Shown here piece after piece: positions 45,153-52,968 of a stretch of 64,000 bases of DNA. The stretch is from Pseudomonadota bacterium. Its GTDB lineage: Bacteria > Desulfobacterota > Desulfobulbia > Desulfobulbales > JAGXFP01. Numbering within the stretch: position 1 is the first letter of the stretch; every line of letters begins with the position of its first letter. Both the position numbers and the translations under genes were made by a program. Under the pieces are notes generated by a model. The model was given only the letters and a program-made list of their open reading frames with translations, was not told the DNA's origin and did no database searches. The stretch lies in assembly GCA_018814305.1 (NCBI GenBank), contig JAHJAA010000058.1:1-64000 (forward strand), read 5' to 3'.

Positions 45153-46778
45153 TCAGGGGGTATCGCAAATCCTGTTATAACCGTTATCGCTGAGTCGACA
45201 GCTTGATTTACACATTGTTTCATCATCGTAATGATAATCATAGAAATCATACCCAGCATACTGGCAGAAACTGTCCTTATTTGATTCGAATTCAAAATCA
45301 AGGGAGGTCCCATTATACATCACACACCCATAATGCTTGGTGCTGCCGAGTAACTGGGTGCAGAGAATCGAGGCCTTTACATTTTGGGTATCACAGACAT
45401 CCCCGATACCATTGTGATCGCTGTCGGCCTGATCGGCATTGGCGATGGACGGACAATTATCGTTCGTGTCGTCGACCCCGTCATCATCACTGTCGGTCAG
45501 CCCATCACAGGCATCACCCATGCCGTCACCATCAGTATCCTTCTGACTGGAATTGGCAGTAGACGGGCAATTATCGGTCGCGTCATCGATCCCATCATCG
45601 TCACTATCGGTCAGGCCATCGCAGGCATCTCCCATACCATCGCCATCGGTATCCTTCTGGCTTGAGTTGGCAGTGGACGGACAGTTATCGGCACTGTCGG
45701 CGATTCCGTCTTTATCACTGTCGGTCAGATCATCACAGGCATCCCCTTTCCCGTCGCCATCGGTGTCAGTTTGGCTGGCATTGGCCGTGGTGGGGCAATT
45801 GTCCGTTGCATCAAACACCCCATCATCGTCGGCATCGGCGGTGGGATCGGAACCGACATTGGTCGGGGTGGCATTAGAGATTTGAATCTTGTTGATAATG
45901 ACTTCCGTGGTCCCACTGGCAACGGCAATATCCGTGACCTGCGCTCGGGCCATAGAACCACCGGAAACAGCAATTTCGATCTCCCCGGCCGGGGCCTTTG
46001 CCATACCGGTCGCATCGGTAGTTGTAGCGCCGATCTTGCAATCCGTTGCATCATAACCATTCCGGCAGTCTGTGCTGGCGGAGAGGACATTCATCCCACT
46101 TTCTATGACATTCCCGGCGGCATCTTTTAGAATGACCCCGACAACGGTGGTGGGATTCGCCACAGCCAGAGTCATTTCAGTGACAGCCTTGGTCGTAATT
46201 TCATCCATGGCTTCAAGCCCTTTAGCCTTCCGGGTTTGTCGCGCGGTATCCCGTTTTTCCAGGCCGCCATCAACATTGTTCATGATATCGTCGTTGGCAT
46301 CACCTTCGTCGCGGTAGGCCTGAATCTGGTCATCACTCAAACTTTTCAATTTGTCTTTCAGTTTTTTGGCGGCATAACAAAAAAGCAAAGTACCGACAAA
46401 GGTTACGCCGAAATCCCTTTGGACACCATGGAACACTGAGGCATCCAAGCTTCGCTCAACCAACGTTTCGGCGGTTTCAAGATCGGTCAGGGACTGCTCA
46501 AGACTCTTCAAGTTGACCTCCTGGGCATCAAGAAGAGCTGCCGCCGAATCATAATCGTCGGCATTAAGATCGGTCCCGATATCGATGGCGTACTCGGCGG
46601 CAAGATCAAGTAAGGAAACAACCTCCTCTGCCGCCGAATTATAATCGGTCAAACTGCTCTGGAAGGTGGCAGTTTCGGTTTTAGAATCGGAACTGTCTCC
46701 CCCGCCGCCACAACTGATCATCTGGATTGAAAATAAAAAGAGTGTCAACACCACTATAATTTTTTTGAATCTTTTCAT
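45153..46778 (-). CDS. Polyglycine-lipobox lipoprotein with thrombospondin type 3 repeats
   Basis: 541 residues. Lipobox MISC followed by four Gly. A helical region about 30-190 is rich in Asp/Ala/Leu, a beta domain lies about 205-300, and four calcium-binding thrombospondin type 3 repeats (DSDDDGxxDxxDNCP...DTDGDGxGDACD) occupy about 310-465. A short Cys-containing tail follows. TSP3 repeats are Ca2+-loaded rigid spacers, as in OmpA-like and surface proteins. The ribosome site GGAGAT precedes the ATG. The function is unknown. Confidence 0.82.
   Translation of the reverse strand: MKRFKKIIVVLTLFLFSIQMISCGGGGDSSDSKTETATFQSSLTDYNSAAEEVVSLLDLAAEYAIDIGTDLNADDYDSAAALLDAQEVNLKSLEQSLTDLETAETLVERSLDASVFHGVQRDFGVTFVGTLLFCYAAKKLKDKLKSLSDDQIQAYRDEGDANDDIMNNVDGGLEKRDTARQTRKAKGLEAMDEITTKAVTEMTLAVANPTTVVGVILKDAAGNVIESGMNVLSASTDCRNGYDATDCKIGATTTDATGMAKAPAGEIEIAVSGGSMARAQVTDIAVASGTTEVIINKIQISNATPTNVGSDPTADADDDGVFDATDNCPTTANASQTDTDGDGKGDACDDLTDSDKDGIADSADNCPSTANSSQKDTDGDGMGDACDGLTDSDDDGIDDATDNCPSTANSSQKDTDGDGMGDACDGLTDSDDDGVDDTNDNCPSIANADQADSDHNGIGDVCDTQNVKASILCTQLLGSTKHYGCVMYNGTSLDFEFESNKDSFCQYAGYDFYDYHYDDETMCKSSCRLSDNGYNRICDTP
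45430..45835 (-). repeat. Tandem coding repeats (TSP3, about 105-nt units)
   Basis: Four tandem units encode the Asp-rich repeats of the lipoprotein. The two central units are almost identical at the DNA level, which suggests recent expansion or homogenisation. Confidence 0.75.
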
Positions 46779-47124
46779 ACGGTATATCTCCTAAATAATT
46801 ATCTCAGCAGGTTGAAGAAATATAAAATTCGACATCCCCCTTTCGCGCCGGCAGATCGGCTAGTCAGCACCCCCTCGAATTCCGCCAGGCCGATTGCGCA
46901 AAAGAGGGCCACATCCAGAAATGCACCAGAAACAACATCATCGATCTACTGGTAACACAAGCATTTCGAGCCGGTTTACTCCCAAAATCACTATTCTCTT
47001 TTTTCCTGGGAGATGCAAGTCGGGAAATTTAAAGAAGTAGTACTTACAAAAAGGATAAGGCACGGGACAGGTACGCGGCGGAAAAATGATTTTCTCATCA
47101 CAAGGGCTTGACATTTTATTTTGG
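46779..47124. other. Intergenic region upstream of the TSP3 lipoprotein
   Basis: 346 nt with a GC-rich patch at about 46840-46920 and AT-rich flanks. It marks the shift into a lower-GC accessory stretch. A c-di-GMP-type aptamer was sought on the minus strand and not found. No gene seen. Confidence 0.45.
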
Positions 47125-47595
47125 TTATACCCTAGAGTTAGCTTTTTCCATGAAAACTAAGGTTAACTTTTCTGATAACATTTCATCCCTGAATATTCGG
47201 TAGCCATTCTTTTTGTATAGGTATAGGTTCTTTTCGCTCTGTTGACCAGTGAACAGTTCATATCTCTCTGCATCAGGGAATTGATTTTCTGCCTCTTTTA
47301 AGAGCTTGGTGCCAATGCCAGAGTTTTGGTTTTCCGGGTGCACGATTAGCTTACCAATATAGCACGTAGAGCCCTTACTATAGCACCTAACTGAGCCAAT
47401 GATTTTGTTCGCAAGTTCGACTTTGAGCAAGACTTGGTTGTTTAGCTCTGCATGGATTTCATCAATTGTCTGATGAAGGGGGGGTATTGTGAAATCGTTA
47501 ATTAACTCTGCTTCACTGATATAGGCTAGTTTTTGGAGGTCAAGGATTTCCTCCGCATTTTCAGCTGAAGCTCTTTCGATTAAAATGTTTTGCAT
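47125..47595 (-). CDS. GNAT-family N-acetyltransferase
   Basis: 156 residues. IERASAENAEEILDLQKLAY is the usual N-terminus, IGKLIVHPENQNSGIGTKLL the acetyl-CoA loop (Q-x-x-G-I-G), and LYLYKKNGYRIFRDE the C-terminal element. The substrate is unknown. Base composition is visibly lower in GC than the flanking core genes, and it sits next to an attC-like element and VapBC, so it may be a captured cassette gene. Confidence 0.82.
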   Translation of the reverse strand: MQNILIERASAENAEEILDLQKLAYISEAELINDFTIPPLHQTIDEIHAELNNQVLLKVELANKIIGSVRCYSKGSTCYIGKLIVHPENQNSGIGTKLLKEAENQFPDAERYELFTGQQSEKNLYLYKKNGYRIFRDEMLSEKLTLVFMEKANSRV

Positions 47596-47617
47596 TAAGA
47601 TCTCTTATTGTTCGGCG

Positions 47618-47683
47618 GCATAACGTCTTTCGTCCGCGGTGGCACCACCAGAACTTACCGCGTCAGCGCCGCGATGTTGAGGT
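47618..47683 (-). repeat. Integron attC-like (59-base-element-like) site
   Basis: On the minus strand, starting 8 nt after the vapC stop, ACCTCAAC acts as an R''-like box. An internal CGCGGT/ACCGCG stem follows, and GTTATGC (47624-47618) closes as an R'-like box 23 nt before the GNAT start. The position between two cassette-type genes and the length of about 66 nt fit attC; the R boxes are imperfect. Confidence 0.4.
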
Positions 47684-47690
47684 GTACGGA

Positions 47691-48098
47691 CTATACTCTT
47701 GGTCTATGGAACTCAATCGGCAAAATTGATTGGTAATTAATAAAATCTTTATCAGTTGTTAATATTGGCATTTTGTATCGTTTAGAAATGGCACAAATTA
47801 GAAAGTCAGTATTTGAGCCTCGAATGCCTTTGCTTCTGGCTGTGTTAAAATATTCTGCCGCCAATTCATAGTCTTCTGTGGTTATTTCTGGCCCTAGGAA
47901 CGAGCGCAGGTGTTTTTTGAGAAGATTAAATTGTTTTTTTGCTTTAATTCCATTTAAAAGTTCTTGTCGGACTGGGCCTATGAGTTGGGCACGTACTTCT
48001 TTTATTAGTTCCTTTAATTCAAGAACATATTCATTGTCTATAGGCTCATTTCTCCTGAGGGCAAGCGACCACACACTGGTGTCTATTATGACTTTCAT
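47691..48098 (-). CDS. vapC: VapC-like PIN-domain toxin
   Basis: 135 residues. PIN-domain acidic residues are visible in IIDTSVW (Asp6), VRQELLNG (Glu), NTDFLICA (Asp) and TTDKDF (Asp). VapC toxins are Mg2+-dependent RNases, many of which cut tRNA. Its start overlaps the stop of the antitoxin gene by ATGA, the classical coupled arrangement. Confidence 0.88.
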   Translation of the reverse strand: MKVIIDTSVWSLALRRNEPIDNEYVLELKELIKEVRAQLIGPVRQELLNGIKAKKQFNLLKKHLRSFLGPEITTEDYELAAEYFNTARSKGIRGSNTDFLICAISKRYKMPILTTDKDFINYQSILPIEFHRPRV

Positions 48099-48295
48099 TT
48101 AACAGCTCTCTGTTTTTTGTAATCATAATCTTCATCATACTCTATCGTGTTGAAAACATTAAAAATTTCAGTTTGCTTTCGTCTTTGGATGTATTCTTGT
48201 AGGGCTTCGGTGACAGCCCCTTTCTTCGTGCGATGTTTGCCAAGATTTTTTGCTTCCTCAATTAGCCAGTCGTCGATTGCGAGGTTGGTAGCCAT
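48095..48295 (-). CDS. vapB: VapB-like antitoxin
   Basis: 66 residues. TNLAIDDWLIEEAKNLGKHRTKKGAVTEALQEYIQRRKQ is a ribbon-helix-helix-type antitoxin region; the acidic C-terminus should wrap the toxin. GGGAGG lies 9 nt before the ATG. It probably autorepresses through the repeats directly upstream. Confidence 0.85.
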   Translation of the reverse strand: MATNLAIDDWLIEEAKNLGKHRTKKGAVTEALQEYIQRRKQTEIFNVFNTIEYDEDYDYKKQRAVK

Positions 48296-48346
48296 GTGTA
48301 TTCCTCCCTTTAATATTACACATTATTATAATTCGTATGATGTGTA
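48295..48346 (-). promoter_or_regulatory. Candidate VapBC promoter/operator
   Basis: TACACAT occurs at 48317-48323, inverted at 48340-48346, and a third copy overlaps the vapB start at about 48294-48300. A TATAAT-like -10 lies between the outer inverted pair on the minus strand. This fits an autoregulatory operator. Confidence 0.45.
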
Positions 48347-48549
48347 GAGTAAAGGTGGTTGTAGCCAATATTATTTACACAGAACGGCCAAGCTGAGTGG
48401 TGCGGCCATCATACTTTCGGAGGAGGATCATTCAGGAGAAATAGGTTGTTGTGGAAGCTGGGCCCCATGACATCCCGCGCCTTAATATGGTTTAAATTAT
48501 TACTCCAGAAGGCGTAACCAGTCAGCAGTCGCCGCATGAACTCTTTACC

Positions 48550-49449
48550 TTATTGTTTATCAAGCGAAACATTTTTGTATTCAACTGACGAAATTCCATC
48601 TGACCATGAACCGGACAAGGTATTGCCATCTGTCGATAATGAAAGAGAGAAGGAGATGTTTTCCGAGGAGTCCCAGGTGGAGGAGGTATGCAATTTGGAG
48701 TTCCCAGTGCCCGTGACGGTATTACCGATAAGATCATAGGTTCCCACCAAGTCGTAGTAATAGGTGGCACCGAAAAATGATGCCGCCTGGACTGCAGCCC
48801 ATTGCCCACTTGATAATAATTCGAGAACGAGTGGAGATGTATATTCTTTGTTGCCGTTGATATAAACATCCATGTCACCGCTCCAGCGCGCCACGAAGGA
48901 TGAAGTAGAAGCCTGAGGAACCGTTGTTGTCGGGGTGCTGATGGTGGTGGTTGTTTCCGATGCTGACGTCACCCCACTTCCACTTGTCAATTGCCCGGTC
49001 CATGCCCCAGACGTATAGTAATCTACAGAGGGACAACTCAAACTCCCATAACCGGACAGATAATCATTGCTAATATTTCCAGAAAAATTAACCGTACAGT
49101 TGGCTTGCTCTGTATCACCACCAGTGCAGACTCCTGAAACTTTCCCAGTTGCCCCATTGATTGCCATACTGGTGCCGGAAAGACTCACTGCCCCATTCAC
49201 AGTTCCGGTAATTTGACATTCTTCCCATTCGTCATAGTAGGTAAAATCAATTTTACTTGAAATACTGGATCCAGAACCATTTGTCAGGGTCATTTTCCCC
49301 AATTCGTCTGAATCTTCTCCTTTCAAACTCCATATTTCAGTGCCGTCAGAACCAGTTGTGGCAGTCCCTCCTCCACCGCCACCACAACCAGTGCCAATCA
49401 AAACGAATAGACCTAAGACAGCTAACAGCAATAGTTTTGTACTCCGCAT
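48550..49449 (-). CDS. Polyglycine-lipobox lipoprotein of unknown function
   Basis: 299 residues. Signal peptide with lipobox LIGTGC then six Gly. The mature part is Ser/Thr/Gly-rich and beta-like, with a Cys pair near 75 and 105 and a threonine-rich linker near 170. No known domain recognised. Two similar beta halves (each with LSGT or NTLSGSW strands) suggest a lipocalin-like or repeat fold. AAAGGAGG 7 nt before the ATG at 49449 sets the start; the frame extends to 49470. Confidence 0.7.
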   Translation of the reverse strand: MRSTKLLLLAVLGLFVLIGTGCGGGGGGTATTGSDGTEIWSLKGEDSDELGKMTLTNGSGSSISSKIDFTYYDEWEECQITGTVNGAVSLSGTSMAINGATGKVSGVCTGGDTEQANCTVNFSGNISNDYLSGYGSLSCPSVDYYTSGAWTGQLTSGSGVTSASETTTTISTPTTTVPQASTSSFVARWSGDMDVYINGNKEYTSPLVLELLSSGQWAAVQAASFFGATYYYDLVGTYDLIGNTVTGTGNSKLHTSSTWDSSENISFSLSLSTDGNTLSGSWSDGISSVEYKNVSLDKQ

Positions 49450-49566
49450 CAACGTTCCTCCTTTCTTCATTAATACTCCATCAATTATTACTGCTTTTGT
49501 GCAGTCCAGTTGTTGCTCCCCGAATCGCCATAACCACCAGTCAAGCCGACAACGCTCTTCGAAATT

Positions 49567-49835
49567 GCTATCAGTGGATCAGCGTATTTCGATCCCTGCC
49601 TCCTGAAGGTGCTTCTTCACGTCAACGATTGGCACTTCCTTTCTATGGAAGATACCGGCAGCCAAAGCCGCATCCGCATTTGTAGCCTCAAAAACCTCAG
49701 AGAAATGTTCAACCTTGCCAGCACCACTTGAGGCAATCACCGGTATGGTTACCTTGTCTTTGACCATTCTAATCAGTTCCAGGTCACGACCCTCGCGACC
49801 GCCTTTGATGGTACACTGATACCAACAAATCCTGA
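49567..49835 (-). pseudogene. Partial hisF copy (3' end of hisHF) with internal deletion
   Basis: This minus-strand segment is roughly 90% identical by eye to the last part of the hisHF gene at 54854-55213. It encodes the cyclase C-terminus ([17 protein letters not shown]...[10 protein letters not shown]). Relative to the full gene it lacks 99 nt between two copies of TCCAGGTCA (55062-55070 and 55161-55169 in the intact gene), an in-frame loss of 33 codons. Upstream homology stops near 49835. It lacks the barrel core and glutaminase, so it is non-functional. Confidence 0.85.
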
Positions 49836-49975
49836 AAAGGTCATCTCTAAATCGAGTATTTCCAAGGGCTTATGGAAATTTCGGAAGAATCATTTTTGCA
49901 GCCCACCTGCCACCCACCTATGATGATTGCAAAGCATCGATAGTGAGTGACTTCAATTGTGTTATGAATTTCAAA

Positions 49976-51631
49976 TTAATCTAAGAAATCTATCCTGATC
50001 TTCCCTACATTATATTTAGTTGTTATAGTTGTAGGTCTAGCCAACTCGACAAAGTATAATAATCCATTTGCAAACACAGCAGACTGAATCTCTGCATAGG
50101 CGCTAATTGGAAATGTAGCAAGGAGAGTCCCCTGCTGGTTATACTTGTTTATGTACACATGTTTATAGTTCGTATTTTTTGAATCAATAGTCCAAATGCT
50201 TGATCCATCAACTGCTATTGACCAAGCCCTGGAATTTACCGGAAAATATGAAATTATATTTCCTGACTTGTCAAATTGAACCGCCTTATCCGAGGCCAAA
50301 TCTATCGTCCAAAAGTATTGACCATCCCAAGCCAAACTTACTGGGTTTTGTAGTGATACTGAGAAAGAACTAATAACCTCCCCGGATTTATTGAATTGAG
50401 CAAAAACAGGCGACGTCCCATCATGTATCCAAAAATTTGATCCGTCATATGTAAAACCTGCGGTTAGACTATTGCCAATACTCGGATCTAAAATACATCC
50501 TGTCCCTTTAATTCCATTCAACGAATATGATGAAAATGAATAATTATCTGCGTATATCCCATAAGACCCTGTCCATAACGTATCGCCATCGTAAGCAATC
50601 ATTTTACTGTACGTGGGCACTTGAAAGTAAGAATAAGTGACTGGGTTTTCCATTGTAGTAAATGACCAGGTAGCACCTTGGCCAATAGGAATTCCGGATG
50701 AATCCAAAATGTCGCTTGGGATAGTAACTGTATATATTTGTTTGAAACTGAGTTCTTCTGTTGGGGTAAAAGTAATTTTGGATGGTTCAAATTTAAAGTT
50801 ACCAAAAACTTCTGCTCCGAGATATCCACTCATGGTGAATTTATTTGAGAATGAGCTTTGATTAACTTCTCCGTTAATATTAATTACGATGGCCTTAACA
50901 AAACTTACATCTGTTTCTTGATTTTGAGGAGTATAGCTGACTATAGAGAAAACATTTTTAGCCCCTGCCGTTACCACCATGGAATCATACATACTGGTAT
51001 ACACCCCATCGAAAACAACCAGTTGCACAGTGTAACTACCAGCAACATCAGGGGTAAAAGAGGCGTTTACAGAGGTAGCATTGGTGATACTTGCGGCGCT
51101 CCCTTCAGGTGTACTGCTTAAAATCCAGGTATAGGAAAGTTGAATGCCATCTGGGGAGGAACTGCCCGAACCATCCAAAACAACCTGGACACCAGCATCC
51201 ACGGACTGATCAACTCCGGCATTTGCGATGGGCGGCATGTTACCTGATCCTGAAGCTGTCACTACCAACGTGTCGGCTACGCTGACTACTATTCCATTGT
51301 TAACAACCAACTGAATCGTGTAACTACCTGCAATGTCAGGGATTAGGTAAGCTATGGTGGATGTGGCATTGGTAATGACCACAGAACTACCAGTAGGGAC
51401 ACTAATCAAAGTCCAGGAATAATTCAAAGCATTACCACCGGGATCATAACTTCCACTCCCATCGAGAACAACTAGACTCCCGACTAAGACTGCCTGGTCG
51501 ACCCCGGCAGCAGCTACAGGTTTCGTATCTGATTGAGGATTTGAAGTACTTGAGCCCCCTCCTCCACAGCCAGAAAGAGCCATAGAAAAGCAATAAAACA
51601 CCAAAAGAGAAAAAAGCATAAAACTACGCAT
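49976..51631 (-). CDS. Polyglycine-lipobox lipoprotein with PKD-like domains and beta-propeller-like C-terminus
   Basis: 551 residues. Lipobox ALSGC then four Gly. Two PKD/REJ-like domains (about 38-125 and 135-220) repeat the pattern AxAGVDQxVxxGxxVVLDGSGSxxP and DxAGSYTxQLVVxDG. An Ig-like Big_5-type domain (about 225-330) ends TWSFTTM. The last 220 residues contain repeats such as DGQYFWTIDLASDKAVQFDKSGNI, suggesting a beta-propeller. It is surface exposed; the ligand is unknown. The ATG at 51631 follows AAAGGGGG; the frame starts at a GTG two codons earlier. Paralogue of the gene at 52969. Confidence 0.8.
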   Translation of the reverse strand: MRSFMLFSLLVFYCFSMALSGCGGGGSSTSNPQSDTKPVAAAGVDQAVLVGSLVVLDGSGSYDPGGNALNYSWTLISVPTGSSVVITNATSTIAYLIPDIAGSYTIQLVVNNGIVVSVADTLVVTASGSGNMPPIANAGVDQSVDAGVQVVLDGSGSSSPDGIQLSYTWILSSTPEGSAASITNATSVNASFTPDVAGSYTVQLVVFDGVYTSMYDSMVVTAGAKNVFSIVSYTPQNQETDVSFVKAIVININGEVNQSSFSNKFTMSGYLGAEVFGNFKFEPSKITFTPTEELSFKQIYTVTIPSDILDSSGIPIGQGATWSFTTMENPVTYSYFQVPTYSKMIAYDGDTLWTGSYGIYADNYSFSSYSLNGIKGTGCILDPSIGNSLTAGFTYDGSNFWIHDGTSPVFAQFNKSGEVISSFSVSLQNPVSLAWDGQYFWTIDLASDKAVQFDKSGNIISYFPVNSRAWSIAVDGSSIWTIDSKNTNYKHVYINKYNQQGTLLATFPISAYAEIQSAVFANGLLYFVELARPTTITTKYNVGKIRIDFLD

Positions 51632-51874
51632 ACCCACCCCCTTTGACTAAATATAATTGTTAAACGGCAACCAAGAGTTGCCATCCTACATCTGCCAAAG
51701 GAAATCGCAAGATAATTTTATGAGGGCTGCTGATCTATATGAGAATATTTTTTCACCTGTTTACTATCACCAAACATCAAAAGCTTGACCAAAAGCATTT
51801 CAAGATATTCAGACATATAGGCACCACACCGCCCCCCCCCGACCCATCTAAAAAGATCGGGTGGGGCCATAACA

Positions 51875-52669
51875 TCAATCCACTCCAGAACGATTCATAC
51901 CAGTAGCCATGGCTGCAGCATCAACTGCCTCCAGCAAGGTCTCCTGAGATAAATGAGCGTATCTCTGAGTCATCTTCAACTGAGAATGCCCCAAGACCTT
52001 GGCAACCTCGTAGATCGAACGTCCCGAGTTGACCATATTGCTGGCCATGCTGTGTCGAAGGTCATGCATCCTCAATCCCGGTAGACCTGCGTCAGAACGA
52101 GCCTTCTCCCAACTTCGATGGATATTGTCATATGGTTTCAGGGTGTATGGATTAGGGATCACATAGGGACATCCTTCGAAACGAGGCAATTGATTCAAAA
52201 TCTCCACGGCTGCGATAGACAACGGAACATGACGGCTTTTTCCTGACTTTGCCAAGGGTATACGCCAAGTTCTTCGTTCAAGATCAAATTCCTCCCAACG
52301 ACTTCCCAATAGTTCATGTTTTCGGCATCCCAGGAGCAAGAGCAATGGAACTATATATTTCAATTGTGGATTTCCACTCTCAGGAAGGACATCAAACAAC
52401 CGTTGGGTTTCCTCTGCCGTCAGGAACCGCTCTCGGGCATTGTTTGCCTCGAACAACTTCACACCTGCTGCCGGATTTGAATCGACACCAGGAACACCCC
52501 ACTTCACTGCCATATTGAACATATACTTGATCAACACCAGCGCACGATTGGCTGTCCCCATGGCCAATCCTTTGGAGCGCAACGAATGATGGAAATCGGT
52601 AATGGCCTGTTGAGTGATCTTGTCGAGATATAGGGAACCGAACCTTGGCAATAGGTGGATTTTCAACAT
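51875..52669 (-). CDS. Tyrosine recombinase (phage-type integrase), N-terminally truncated
   Basis: 264 residues. The core-binding region (HLLPRFGSLYLDKITQQAITDF) is followed by a complete catalytic domain: Arg in LGCRKHELLGSRW, Lys in LAKSGKSRHVPL, HDLRH, LGHSQ and the nucleophile Tyr in TQRYAHLS. Integrases of this type are normally about 380-400 residues; the arm-binding N-terminus is missing, and an in-frame TGA lies about 14 codons upstream of the ATG. It is probably a remnant of the element that built this accessory region. Confidence 0.8.
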   Translation of the reverse strand: MLKIHLLPRFGSLYLDKITQQAITDFHHSLRSKGLAMGTANRALVLIKYMFNMAVKWGVPGVDSNPAAGVKLFEANNARERFLTAEETQRLFDVLPESGNPQLKYIVPLLLLLGCRKHELLGSRWEEFDLERRTWRIPLAKSGKSRHVPLSIAAVEILNQLPRFEGCPYVIPNPYTLKPYDNIHRSWEKARSDAGLPGLRMHDLRHSMASNMVNSGRSIYEVAKVLGHSQLKMTQRYAHLSQETLLEAVDAAAMATGMNRSGVD

Positions 52670-52968
52670 GCTGTGATCAGCTTGAATTGAACCGGGGCGC
52701 TTGTATCTTCAATGAAAGGCAAGTATTGCTTGATTGTGTAAAGGTGGGACATCCTTAACAAATTAAATAAATCGTTCAAATTTGTGAATTTGTGGCTACT
52801 GATCATAATTTCCATTCTTGGCACACATTTTATTTAGTTTTTTTAAGATGTCCCTCTTCAGACTGAAGATCTATTCTATAGCAATTATCTTGGCAATCCC
52901 CTTAAGCAGATGTATGATGACCGCCCTGATTCTCATACAACGATTATACTTAATCAATGGGAGGGGTT
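52670..52968. other. Intergenic region upstream of the truncated integrase
   Basis: 299 nt, AT-rich. The remaining coding-like codons just upstream of the integrase ATG end at an in-frame stop. No att-like repeat was recognised here. A plus-strand frame from 52818 is out of frame with the following lipoprotein and has no ribosome site. Confidence 0.4.

Noticed and set aside
45430-45835. Regularly spaced repeats resembling a CRISPR array
   Set aside because: Unit length, open reading frame and Asp-rich translation show coding TSP3 repeats, not spacers.
46780-46930. GC-rich patch that looked like a c-di-GMP riboswitch upstream of the TSP3 lipoprotein
   Set aside because: The conserved aptamer elements could not be placed in order on the minus strand.
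47040-47124. Second attC site downstream of the GNAT gene
   Set aside because: Only an AAC-type box was seen; no paired GTT box or internal stem.
47106-47132. TTGACA followed by TATACC on the plus strand
   Set aside because: The spacer is only about 12 nt and no plus-strand gene follows.
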